DNA from: DASZMJ01 sp035551935
GTDB taxonomy: Bacteria; Planctomycetota; Planctomycetia; Isosphaerales; Isosphaeraceae
DNA length: 7,727 nucleotides
Direction of reading: 5' to 3'
Assembly (NCBI GenBank): GCA_035551935.1
Contig: DASZMJ010000208.1
Coordinates: 1-7,727, forward strand
Part shown: positions 1 through 7,038 of the stretch, in pieces
Numbering within the stretch: position 1 is the stretch's first letter
Layout of the letters: each line of letters begins with the position of its first letter
Made by a program: the position numbers and the translations under genes
Notes under the pieces: generated by a model
Databases searched by the model: none
The model's input: only the letters and a program-made list of their open reading frames with translations
Told to the model about the DNA's origin: nothing

Positions 1-48
1 AGGGCGTGCCACCCGGCCGTCGGCTTTGACTTGACGGTGCGACGACCC

Positions 49-57
49 AGGAAAGGA
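49..57 (+). promoter_or_regulatory. Ribosome binding site of the DUF1569 gene
   Basis: AGGAAAGGA lies 7 bases before the ATG at 65. It is the only good Shine-Dalgarno match in the 64 bases before the gene and it fixes the start. An overlapping frame opens at an ATG at 31 but lacks a comparable site. Confidence 0.7.
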
Positions 58-64
58 TCGCGGC

Positions 65-580
65 ATGGACCGACGACGCCGGTTGGCCTTCGCCAGCCTC
101 GACGACGTGATGCCCGAAGTCGAGCGGCTCCTGGCCGGGCATGTGACGGTCGGCAACTGGTCGCTGGGCCAGATCTGCAACCACCTGGCGACGGCGTTCC
201 ACCTCGTGGTGGACGTCGCGCCGCGGGACGTCGCGCCGGGACGGCGGGAGGTCCTCGTGGCCTGGCTCGCGCGGCGTTGGTTCTTCGCGGTCGACAGGTT
301 CCCGACCGGCGTCAAGGTCCCGTCGCCCCGCCTCATCCCGAGGCCGGGCGCGGACGCCCGGCGCGAGGCGGAGGCGCTGCGCGAGGCGATCGCGCGGTTC
401 GTCTCGGCCCCCGGCCCGTTCCCGACCCATCCGATCCTCGGGCCGTTAACCCGGGCCCAGTGGGTCGAGCTCCACCGGCGGCACTGCGCGCACCACCTCG
501 GCTTCGCCCTGCCGAGATCCATCGGCGGCCGGGAAACGCGAGAGTTCCCCGGTCGTCGTGCATCCGATCAGGTCACTTGA
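65..580 (+). CDS. DUF1569 family protein (DinB-like fold)
   Basis: A 171-residue protein that I assign to the DUF1569 family, whose members adopt a DinB/YfiT-like four-helix bundle. Seen: an opening RRLAF-SLDDV segment, the family-typical GNWSLGQICNHLA (residues 30-42), and a late helix with HRRHCAHHLGFALP (137-150). His40, His140 and His144 (an HxxxH pair) sit where DinB-like proteins bind a divalent metal. No signal peptide or membrane segment is visible, so it is probably cytoplasmic. The length is normal for the family. The biochemical role is unknown; related DinB-fold proteins include thiol transferases, but nothing here shows a substrate. The start follows a good ribosome binding site. 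The 3' end overlaps the oppositely oriented thioredoxin gene by 8 bases. It is the only plus-strand gene in the window, so it is not part of the neighbouring operon. Confidence 0.85.
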   Translation: MDRRRRLAFASLDDVMPEVERLLAGHVTVGNWSLGQICNHLATAFHLVVDVAPRDVAPGRREVLVAWLARRWFFAVDRFPTGVKVPSPRLIPRPGADARREAEALREAIARFVSAPGPFPTHPILGPLTRAQWVELHRRHCAHHLGFALPRSIGGRETREFPGRRASDQVT

Positions 581-1661
581 CCGAGTCGGCGGTCGACTTC
601 AGCGCCTCCTTGATCTTCTCCTCGAGGTCCTGCCGCGCCTCGGTCGACGCGAGCTTGCCGTCGGGTCCCACCAGGAACATGCAGGGGATCGAGTTGACGC
701 CCCAGGACTGCGAGAACTCGCTGTCCCAGTAGTTGCCCTGGTAATACTGCGGCCACTTGATCTCGTTCTTCGCCACGTACTCCTTCAGCGACTTCAGCCC
801 GCCCTTCTTCTCGGGCTGGTCGAGGCTGACGCCGAGGAACTCGACGCCCTTGTCGTGGTACTTGGCGTACAGCTCCTTCATCTCGGGCATCGAGGCGACG
901 CACGGCCCGCACCAGGTGGCCCAGAAGTCGATCACGACGACCTTGCCCTTCAGGTCCTTCTGGACCGAGATCTCCTTGCCGCTGATCGCGTCCTTGAACG
1001 TCAGCTCGAACGGCTTGCCGACCCCCTCGGCCTTCTTGAGCGACCCCTCGGCCATGGCGCCGTAGCGGGTGTCCTTGTAGTTCTTGACGAGCTTGCGGTA
1101 GAGCTCGGCCTGGCGCTTCGGGTCGTCCCCGGCCTGCTGCGCCGCGCCGAAGAGGAGCTGGGCGCCGCGCTCGTCCTTCGGGGCGGCGGCGATGAAGTCG
1201 TCCATCGCCTTGAAGGCCTCGTCGCGGCCGGCGGGGCCCTTCAACTGCATGAGGATCAGGGCGCGGACGAAGTCGCCCTCGGCGGCGAGCTTCTTGTCCT
1301 TGGCCTCGGCCTTGACCTTGTCGATCTCCTTGAGCGTGTCCTCGAAGTTCTGCGGGTTGGTGATCGCCAGCCAGCGCTGGCCCATCAGCTCGGCGATGCG
1401 GTCGTTCTTCGGGTCGACCTTGTACAGCTCCCACGCCAGCTCGCCGCGCTTCTTGGCCGAGTCCTGCATCTCCTTGATGTACTTCTGGACATAAGCCTGG
1501 TCGCGGACCTTCGACTGGTCGAGCGTCGGCGCCTTGGCGGCGTCGTAGTCCTTGAGGATGTCCGCCGCCTTGCGGTCGCCGTCGGCGCGGGCCGCGGCGA
1601 CCGCGGCGAGGCAGGCGACCGTCAGCGCCAGCAGGCCTTGGCGTCGACTCGGGATTCTCAT
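573..1661 (-). CDS. Exported TlpA/ResA-like thioredoxin-fold protein (single module)
   Basis: A 362-residue protein of the TlpA-type thiol-disulfide oxidoreductase family. Residues 1-26 form a signal peptide (MRIPSRRQG, a hydrophobic stretch, then ARA before Asp27), so the protein acts outside the cytoplasmic membrane. Residues 27 to about 220 are charged and helical, possibly TPR-like, with KRGELAWELYKVDPKN as a conserved core. The redoxin domain spans about 221-362, with GKPFELTF, LKGKVVVIDFWATW, the active-site C251-G-P-C254, and cis-proline P326 followed by an extra Cys327. These three are the only cysteines in the mature chain. I chose the ATG at 1661 over an in-frame ATG at 1745 because it opens a clean signal peptide, follows AAGGGAGAGGG at 7 bases and matches the start of the paralogue upstream. 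It is a tandem paralogue of the double-module gene at 1828-3930. Redox partners are unknown; both reductase and disulfide-exchange roles are possible. Confidence 0.88.
   Translation of the reverse strand: MRIPSRRQGLLALTVACLAAVAAARADGDRKAADILKDYDAAKAPTLDQSKVRDQAYVQKYIKEMQDSAKKRGELAWELYKVDPKNDRIAELMGQRWLAITNPQNFEDTLKEIDKVKAEAKDKKLAAEGDFVRALILMQLKGPAGRDEAFKAMDDFIAAAPKDERGAQLLFGAAQQAGDDPKRQAELYRKLVKNYKDTRYGAMAEGSLKKAEGVGKPFELTFKDAISGKEISVQKDLKGKVVVIDFWATWCGPCVASMPEMKELYAKYHDKGVEFLGVSLDQPEKKGGLKSLKEYVAKNEIKWPQYYQGNYWDSEFSQSWGVNSIPCMFLVGPDGKLASTEARQDLEEKIKEALKSTADSVK
821..1020 (-). repeat. Thioredoxin-core repeat, copy in the single-module gene
   Basis: Partner of the 2076-2275 segment: same strand, same length, 12 mismatches by eye and no gaps. 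The similarity falls sharply in the coding sequence on the C-terminal side, consistent with gene conversion or recent partial exchange rather than uniform divergence. Confidence 0.85.
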
Positions 1662-1668
1662 CACTCGG

Positions 1669-1679
1669 CCCTCTCCCTT
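1669..1679 (-). promoter_or_regulatory. Ribosome binding site of the single-module thioredoxin gene
   Basis: On the minus strand this reads AAGGGAGAGGG, 7 bases before the ATG at 1661. It decides this start over the ATG 84 bases upstream. The paralogous gene has a similar purine tract at the same distance. Confidence 0.65.
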
Positions 1680-1751
1680 GCCCTCGGCCGGCCCCGCGCC
1701 CCGGAACCCCCGGCGCACCGCGACCGGCCCCATTGGTTTTTTCACCCGCCC

Positions 1752-1757
1752 ATCATA
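1752..1757 (-). promoter_or_regulatory. Possible -10 element for the single-module thioredoxin gene
   Basis: In the 166-bp gap between the two thioredoxin genes (1662-1827) the minus strand reads TATGAT, 5 of 6 matches to TATAAT, about 90 bases before the ATG at 1661. No convincing -35 hexamer is found at 16-19 bases, so this is a weak call. It would allow the single-module gene to be transcribed apart from the fusion gene. I see no hairpin-plus-T-run terminator in the gap. Confidence 0.22.
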
Positions 1758-1827
1758 CCGTCATGCCCGCCGTTTTACCTCGAACGAATTCGGAAGTTTC
1801 GCGTGCGTGCCGCCGCCATCAGCCGTG

Positions 1828-3930
1828 CTACTTGACCGAGTCGGCCGTCGCCTTCAGCGCCGCCTTGATCTTCCCCTCCAGGTCCTCGCGGGCGTAGGTC
1901 GACGACAGCGTGCCGTCGGGCGCCACGAGGAAGACGCTCGGGATCGCTTGGACGCCCCACGCGGTGGAGAACCAGCCCTGACCCCGGACGCTCTTGCCCT
2001 GGTAGTACTGCGGCCAGGGGATGTCGTTCTTCCGGACGAACGCCTTGACCAACTCCAGCCCGTCATCCGCCCCATCGAGGCTGACGCCGAGGAACTCGAC
2101 GCCCTTGTCGTGGTACCTGGCGTACAGCTCCTTCATCTCGGGCATCGACGCGACGCACGGGCCGCACCAGGTGGCCCAGAAGTCGACGACGACGACCTTG
2201 CCCTTCAGATCCTTCTGGACGGAGATCGCCTTGCCGCTGATCGCGTCGGTGAATGTCAGCTCGAACGGCTTGCCCACGCCGTCAATGCGCCTCAGCGAGG
2301 CCTCGGCCATCGGCGCGTGGCGCCAGTCCTTGTAGTCCCGGAGGACGCGGCGGTAGACCTCGGCCTGGCGTTTCGGGTCGTCCCCGAGCCGCAGTAGGGC
2401 GAAGAAGTACAGCAGATCGGGCCCGTGGAGGTCCTGCTCGCGCTTCGGGGCGACGGCGAGGTAATCGTCGATCGCGGCGAGGACCTCGTCGGGCTTCACC
2501 GTATCCCTGGCCTTGTAGCGGGACAGGAGCATGGCACGGGAGAAGTTGGCGACGGTCAGGATCTTCGGGTCCTTCGTCTCGGCCCGGACCCTCTCGATCT
2601 CGGCCAGCCGTGCGTCGGCGTCTTGAGCGGTGGCATAACCGAGCCAGCGGTGGCCCAACATCGCGGGCAGGTGGCTGTTCTTCGGGTCGACCTTGTACAG
2701 CTCCCACGCCAGCTCGCCGCGCTTCCGTTCCGCAGCCTTCCTCTTTTCGAGGATCTCCTCGGCATAGGCCGCATCCCCGGCCCTCGCCGGGTCCGTCATG
2801 GGCCACTCGATGGCGTCGAAGTCCTTGATGACGTCCTCCGCCCTGCGGCCGCCGTCGGCGCGGGCCTTGAGGGCCGCCTCGATCTTGCCCCCCAGGTCCT
2901 CGCCCGCCTCGGTGGACGCGAGATTCCCGTCGGGGGCCACCAGGAAGGTGCAAGGGATCGACCGGATGCCCCAGGACTGCGAGAACGCGCCTTGCCAGGA
3001 ATCGCCCTGGTAGTATTGCGGCCACGTGATGCCATTCTCGGCCACGAACGTGCGGAGCTTCTTCAGGCCGCCCCTGTCCTCGGGCTGGTCGAGGCTGACG
3101 CCGACGAACTCGACGCCTTTGTCGTGGTACTTGGCGTACAGCTCCTTCAAGGGCGGCAGCTCCTGGACGCACGGGCTGCACCAGGTGGCCCAGAAGTCGA
3201 CGACGACGACCTTGCCCTTCAGGTCCCTCTGAACCGAGACTTCCTTGCCGCTGATCGCGTCCTTGAAGGTCAGCTCGAACGGCTTGCCGATGCCGTCGAC
3301 GCGCCTCAGGAGGCCTGCGGCCATGGCGCCGTTGGGGGTGTCTTTGTAATCCCTGGCGAGCCGGCGATAGAGCTCGGCCTGAAGCTTCGGGTCATCCCCG
3401 CAGCCCATGGCCGCGAACCAAAGCAGTTCGGCACCGCGCCCGTTTTGGGGGGCCTCGGCGATGAACTCGTCGAGCACCTTGACGGCCTCCTCGACCGCAT
3501 CGCGCCTCCGTAACCGGAACACGAGCAAGGCGCGGATAAAGTCGCCCTCGGCGGCGAGCCTCGAACCCTTCGACTCGGCCCGGACCCGGTCGATCTCGCC
3601 GAGGATCTCGTCGAGGTTCTGCTCGGTGGCGGTGCTCTGCCAGAACCTCGCCAGCATCGCCGGAAGGCGGTCGTTCCTCGGGTCGACCTTGTACAGCTCC
3701 CTCGCCAACTCGCCGCGCCTCGTCTCGGCCTCCCGCCTCGGCTTGAGGATCGTCCGGCGGTACGCCTCGTCCCCGAGCCTCGCCCGGTCGACCTCGGGCA
3801 GCTTGACAGCATCGTAGTCCTTGACGATGTCCTCCGCCTTTCGGCCGCCGTCGGCGCGGGCCGCGGCCGGCGGGGCGAGGCAGGCGACGGCGAGCAACAC
3901 CAGGCCGAGGCGACGACTCCGGAGTCTCAT
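1828..3930 (-). CDS. Exported double-module TlpA/ResA-like thioredoxin protein (in-frame tandem fusion)
   Basis: A 700-residue exported protein holding two copies of the module found once in the neighbouring gene. Residues 1-26 are a signal peptide (MRLRSRRLG, hydrophobic core, ARA before Asp27). Module 1 runs to about residue 355: a helical region, then a redoxin domain with C251-S-P-C254, cis-proline P326 and Cys327; a further cysteine, C177, lies in the helical part. Module 2 starts at about A356 with ARADGGRRAED, has no signal peptide of its own, and carries C589-G-P-C592 and cis-proline P664 followed by Ser665. Both redox centres look intact, so two active sites per chain are expected. 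The ATG at 3930 is preferred to one at 4008 because it begins the signal peptide and follows a strong purine tract at 7 bases. Length is about twice that of usual TlpA-like proteins. No frameshift or stop is needed to join the modules. The partner proteins are unknown. Confidence 0.88.
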   Translation of the reverse strand: MRLRSRRLGLVLLAVACLAPPAAARADGGRKAEDIVKDYDAVKLPEVDRARLGDEAYRRTILKPRREAETRRGELARELYKVDPRNDRLPAMLARFWQSTATEQNLDEILGEIDRVRAESKGSRLAAEGDFIRALLVFRLRRRDAVEEAVKVLDEFIAEAPQNGRGAELLWFAAMGCGDDPKLQAELYRRLARDYKDTPNGAMAAGLLRRVDGIGKPFELTFKDAISGKEVSVQRDLKGKVVVVDFWATWCSPCVQELPPLKELYAKYHDKGVEFVGVSLDQPEDRGGLKKLRTFVAENGITWPQYYQGDSWQGAFSQSWGIRSIPCTFLVAPDGNLASTEAGEDLGGKIEAALKARADGGRRAEDVIKDFDAIEWPMTDPARAGDAAYAEEILEKRKAAERKRGELAWELYKVDPKNSHLPAMLGHRWLGYATAQDADARLAEIERVRAETKDPKILTVANFSRAMLLSRYKARDTVKPDEVLAAIDDYLAVAPKREQDLHGPDLLYFFALLRLGDDPKRQAEVYRRVLRDYKDWRHAPMAEASLRRIDGVGKPFELTFTDAISGKAISVQKDLKGKVVVVDFWATWCGPCVASMPEMKELYARYHDKGVEFLGVSLDGADDGLELVKAFVRKNDIPWPQYYQGKSVRGQGWFSTAWGVQAIPSVFLVAPDGTLSSTYAREDLEGKIKAALKATADSVK
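2076..2275 (-). repeat. Thioredoxin-core repeat, copy in module 2 of the fusion
   Basis: This 200-base segment encodes the GKPFELTF to GVSLD region around CGPC and aligns without gaps to 821-1020 in the neighbouring gene, with 12 differences by eye (about 94% identity). The matching part of module 1 (around 3100-3300) is clearly more divergent just downstream of its first active-site cysteine. Confidence 0.85.
2846..2865 (-). repeat. Fusion-junction repeat, internal copy
   Basis: These 20 bases, encoding A-R-A-D-G-G at the start of module 2 (residues 356-361 and the first bases of 362), are identical to 3842-3861, which encodes the signal-peptide cleavage region of the same gene. A copy with one mismatch lies at 1573-1592 in the single-module gene. 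The repeat marks where a second module was joined in frame. Confidence 0.8.
3842..3861 (-). repeat. Fusion-junction repeat, signal-peptide copy
   Basis: Identical over 20 bases to 2846-2865, exactly 996 bases (332 codons) away and in the same frame. Here it encodes A24-R25-A26-D27-G28-G29, where signal peptidase is expected to cut after A26. Confidence 0.8.
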
Positions 3931-3937
3931 GGCGTAG

Positions 3938-3950
3938 CCCTCCCCCTCCC
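3938..3950 (-). promoter_or_regulatory. Ribosome binding site of the double-module thioredoxin gene
   Basis: The minus strand reads GGGAGGGGGAGGG, ending 7 bases before the ATG at 3930. It supports this start over the ATG at 4008, which has no such site and would place 26 non-hydrophobic residues before the signal peptide. Confidence 0.65.
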
Positions 3951-4068
3951 ATTGGCCGGCCGCGCGAATCAGATCTCCGGATCGATGCGCATCGGCTGGT
4001 ACCATCATTGACTCATCATCCTAGCGTCAGAATCGGCGGATGTGTCCCAGGAAAAGCGGGTGGCCGGG

Positions 4069-7020
4069 TCACGACAGCGCGTGCTTGGGCTTCGGGTCCT
4101 TGAAGCGGTGGCGGAGCGAGGGGTTCAACCCATGCGCGAGCGCGAGGAGCTTCAAGGGGTGGAGCGTGCGCTTGGGGAGGCCCTGCTCCATCTGCATGCG
4201 GCAGGTGCCGCATTCGGTCGAGCCGAGCTCGATGTCGTCGTCGCGGAGGCGGCGGCGGAGGCCGCGGCCGGCGCGGAGGGAGGTGCGGAAGTTGCGGCGG
4301 GCGAGGCCGTAGGTGCCGGCGATCCCCGAGCAGCCGCGGTCGATGAACTCGACGTCCAGGCCGGGGATCGCGCGGATCAGGTCGAGCCCGGGGGTGCCGA
4401 CGTCGAGGGCGCGGAGGTGGCAGGGCTGGTGGTAGCCGACCTTCGCGTGCAACGGCGTCGAGGGCGACGGCAACTGGCCCCGCGTCGCGAGGCCGGCGAG
4501 GTACTGGCCGACGTCCATCGTCGCGTCGGCCACGAGGCCGGCGTCGAGGTCGTCGGTCAACTTCAAATATTCGTGCTTGATCATCAAGGTCGCCGTCGGC
4601 TCGGAGCAGACGACCGTATAACCGTCGCGGACGGCGTCGCCGAGGACGCGGAGGTTGGCCAGGGCGATCTCGCGGGCGTGCTCGATGTCGCCGGCGACGA
4701 GCGCGGGCATGCCGCAGCCGCGCTGCTTGCGGGGGACGTAGACGTTGACGCCCGCCAATCGCAGGACGGCCACGACCGACTCGGCCAGCTCCTGGTCGAA
4801 GTGGTTCGCGAAGACGTCGACGAAGTACGCCACCCGCGGGCCGGGCTCGTGCGGCCGGGGGGTCGTCAGACCCGAACGCTCGGCGCGGCGGACGAACGGC
4901 CGGCGGTGGGCGCGGGGGAGGCGTCGGGGGCCGGCGAGGTCGAAGACGCGCTCCAGGAACCACCGCGCCGGGCGGCTGGAGAGCATCGCGTTGACGACGC
5001 GGGGGAACCGGCTGGCGATCCCGGCCCAGAGGTCCAGCCGCGCGAAGGCCCAGTCGGAGAGCCCCAGGCCGTGCGCCTCGACATACGCGGCCTTGGCCTC
5101 GATCATCAGGGTCGAGACGTCCACCCCCGCCGGGCACTCGGGGCGGCAGAGGTGGCAGTGGACGCAGAGGTCGGCCACCCCCTTCAGGTCCTCGGTCCCC
5201 CACGTCTTCACGTCGAGCACCCCCGCGGCGATCTGGCGGAGGACGTTGACCTTCGCGCGCGGGCTGGCGGCCTCGGCGCCGTTGGCGCGGAAGATGGGGC
5301 ACATCCGCAGGGTCGGCTCGCGCGACCGGCACGCGCCGCAGCCGTTGCAGGCGAGGATGTGCTCGTCGCGGCCGCGATCGGGCCAGCGCAAGGGGTGGTC
5401 CAGGATCGGCAGGAGGCCGATCGCCGGGCCGTCGGCGACGCGCGCGGGCAGCGCCTTGAGGTCGCGGGTCATCAAATGGGGGTCGTCGCCGACGACCTTG
5501 CCGGGGTTGAGCAGGTTCTGCGGGTCGAAGGCGTATTTCACCTCGCGGAAGACCGCCGCGAGCTCGCCGTACTGCCGACGCACGAACTGCGACCGCGACA
5601 GGCCGCAGCCGTGCTCGCCCGAGACCGTCCCCCCCGCCGCCAGCACCGCCTCGTGGACCTCGACCGCCAACGGCTCCAGCTTCGCCTTGTCGCGCTCGTC
5701 GGCCATGTCCAGGAACGGCCGGAAGTGGAGCTGGCCGGCGCCGGCGTGGGCGTTGAGCAGCCAGTTGACATCGAAGGATTTGAAGATTTTCTGGATCTGT
5801 GCCAGCAATTCGGGGAGGGCCTCGGGCGGGGCGGCGGCGTCCTCGATGACCGGGACGGCGCGGGCGGGGCCGCGCATCCGGAGGAGGAGCGGGCGGACGG
5901 CCTCGCGGAGGTGGAGCAGCCGCTCGCAGTCGGCGCGGCGACCGGCCTCGACCGGGGCGCCGGCGAGCTTGCCGCCGCGCTCGACGCGGCGGGCGAGGTC
6001 GCGCGCCCGCCGCGCGACGGCCGCGGGGTCGTCCCCCTCGAACTCGACGACCAGGGCCGCCTCGGCGTCCGCCGGCACCCAGTCGCGACAACCGGGCACG
6101 CCGTCTCGGACGAGGCGGAGCGATCGCCAGTCGAGCAGCTCGCAGGCCGTCGGGCCCGATTCGAGGCAGTCCATCACCGCCATGGCCGCGTCGGCGAGCC
6201 GGCCGAACGGCAAGAAAACGGCCGCCTGCGCCGGCGGGATCGGCACGGTCTTCAACGTCGCGTCCGTGACCAATACCAGGGTCCCCTCCGAGCCGACGAC
6301 GAGGCGGGCCAGGTCGATGCCGTCGGCCTCGGCGGCGCCGCGGAGGGCGTAGCCGCAGCGGTTCCGCGGCGACTTCGGCGCCGCCCGCTCGATCAGCACC
6401 GCGTGCCGCGTCAACAGGGCGCCGACCTTGTGCGCGAGCCGGCCGAGGAAGTCGCTCGGGTCGTCGTCGAACCGGGGCCAGGGGACGCGCCCCAGCTCGC
6501 CCGTCTCGCCGCCGGCGAAGAGGACGCCGAGCCGCTCGACGTGGTCGCCGAACGTCCCATGGCGGAGGGACCTCGCCCCGGCCGCGTCCCCCGCGACCAA
6601 TCCGCCGATCGTCGCCGCCGCCGAGCCGCTGGGGTCGGGGCCGATCCGGCGCCCGAGGGGGGCGAGGTGGTCGTTCAACACGTCGAGGACCACCCCCGCT
6701 TGCACCGTCACCGACTCGGCGCCGACGTCGAGGATGCGGCGGAAGTGGACGCTGAAATCGACGACCAGGCCCGGCCCCAGGCTCTCGCCCGCCAGGCCCG
6801 TCCCCGCGCCGCGCGCGTGGACCGGCAAGGCGTGCTCGGCCGCGTATTTCAGCGCCGCCTCGAGGTCCTCGCGCGACCGTGGCACGACGACGCCCAGCGG
6901 GTCGATCTCGTAGAGGCTCGCGTCGTGGGCGTACGGCGCGCGCGCGAGCGGCTCGAAGAGGAGGTCCCCCTCGAACATCCCCCGCAAGTCCTCGTGAATC
7001 CGCGCGCGCCGTTCGTCCAC
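4069..7020 (-). CDS. FAD-linked dehydrogenase fused to Fe-S (GlpC-like) domain, YdiJ / D-lactate dehydrogenase type
   Basis: A 983-residue fusion of a GlcD-type flavoprotein and a GlpC-type iron-sulfur protein. Such enzymes oxidise 2-hydroxy acids (D-lactate, glycolate, D-2-hydroxyglutarate) and feed electrons to quinones, usually at the inner face of the membrane. Seen in order: a FAD-binding loop HARGAGTGLAG (68-78); FAD-oxidase C-terminal motifs NAHAGAGQLHF (423-433) and SGEHGCG (467-473); two 4Fe-4S ferredoxin motifs, C558-C561-C564-C574P and C619-C622-C625-C629P; and a CCG-like region with C769, C805, C867, GCSGIAGTYG (C897) and C937-G-T-C940. The GlpC-like C-terminus is recognisable, but some CCG cysteines are replaced. 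I chose the GTG at 7020, 12 bases after GGAGGG; longer in-frame starts run into the upstream gene and encode arginine-rich shadow sequence. The length fits the ~1000-residue family. Which hydroxy acid it uses cannot be read from sequence. Confidence 0.88.
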   Translation of the reverse strand: MDERRARIHEDLRGMFEGDLLFEPLARAPYAHDASLYEIDPLGVVVPRSREDLEAALKYAAEHALPVHARGAGTGLAGESLGPGLVVDFSVHFRRILDVGAESVTVQAGVVLDVLNDHLAPLGRRIGPDPSGSAAATIGGLVAGDAAGARSLRHGTFGDHVERLGVLFAGGETGELGRVPWPRFDDDPSDFLGRLAHKVGALLTRHAVLIERAAPKSPRNRCGYALRGAAEADGIDLARLVVGSEGTLVLVTDATLKTVPIPPAQAAVFLPFGRLADAAMAVMDCLESGPTACELLDWRSLRLVRDGVPGCRDWVPADAEAALVVEFEGDDPAAVARRARDLARRVERGGKLAGAPVEAGRRADCERLLHLREAVRPLLLRMRGPARAVPVIEDAAAPPEALPELLAQIQKIFKSFDVNWLLNAHAGAGQLHFRPFLDMADERDKAKLEPLAVEVHEAVLAAGGTVSGEHGCGLSRSQFVRRQYGELAAVFREVKYAFDPQNLLNPGKVVGDDPHLMTRDLKALPARVADGPAIGLLPILDHPLRWPDRGRDEHILACNGCGACRSREPTLRMCPIFRANGAEAASPRAKVNVLRQIAAGVLDVKTWGTEDLKGVADLCVHCHLCRPECPAGVDVSTLMIEAKAAYVEAHGLGLSDWAFARLDLWAGIASRFPRVVNAMLSSRPARWFLERVFDLAGPRRLPRAHRRPFVRRAERSGLTTPRPHEPGPRVAYFVDVFANHFDQELAESVVAVLRLAGVNVYVPRKQRGCGMPALVAGDIEHAREIALANLRVLGDAVRDGYTVVCSEPTATLMIKHEYLKLTDDLDAGLVADATMDVGQYLAGLATRGQLPSPSTPLHAKVGYHQPCHLRALDVGTPGLDLIRAIPGLDVEFIDRGCSGIAGTYGLARRNFRTSLRAGRGLRRRLRDDDIELGSTECGTCRMQMEQGLPKRTLHPLKLLALAHGLNPSLRHRFKDPKPKHALS

Positions 7021-7032
7021 GGTTGGGCCGTG

Positions 7033-7038
7033 CCCTCC
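7033..7038 (-). promoter_or_regulatory. Ribosome binding site for the GTG start of the FAD/Fe-S gene
   Basis: The minus strand reads GGAGGG, 12 bases before GTG at 7020. The spacing is a little long, but it is the only good site next to a start codon that leaves the conserved N-terminal region intact. The next in-frame ATG (residue 15) would trim little and has no better site. Confidence 0.45.

Noticed and set aside
26..36. TTGACTTGACG as a -35 box for the DUF1569 gene
   Set aside because: At 17 bases downstream the sequence is AAGGAT within the ribosome binding site, so there is no usable -10 element before the start codon.
1590..1661. Lipoprotein signal in the thioredoxin proteins (LTVAC, LAVAC)
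   Set aside because: The residue three before the Cys is Thr or Ala rather than Leu, Val or Ile. The hydrophobic stretch continues past the Cys to a standard ARA cleavage site, so an ordinary signal peptide fits better.
1662..1745. N-terminal extension of the single-module thioredoxin protein to an ATG at 1745
   Set aside because: It would put 28 non-hydrophobic residues before a clean signal peptide and bury the ribosome binding site at 1669-1679. The same reasoning rejects the ATG at 4008 for the fusion gene.
558..1835. A 425-codon plus-strand frame opposite the single-module thioredoxin gene, and a similar one at 2425-3513 opposite the fusion
   Set aside because: Both are in codon register with the real minus-strand genes and are explained by the same lack of TTA, CTA and TCA codons. 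Their leucine-, valine- and arginine-rich sequence shows no domain.
3983..3994. 12-base palindrome CGATGCGCATCG between the FAD/Fe-S and double-module genes
   Set aside because: It is short, has no T-run for a terminator and no second copy in the 138-bp gap that would suggest an operator. A chance occurrence is likely.
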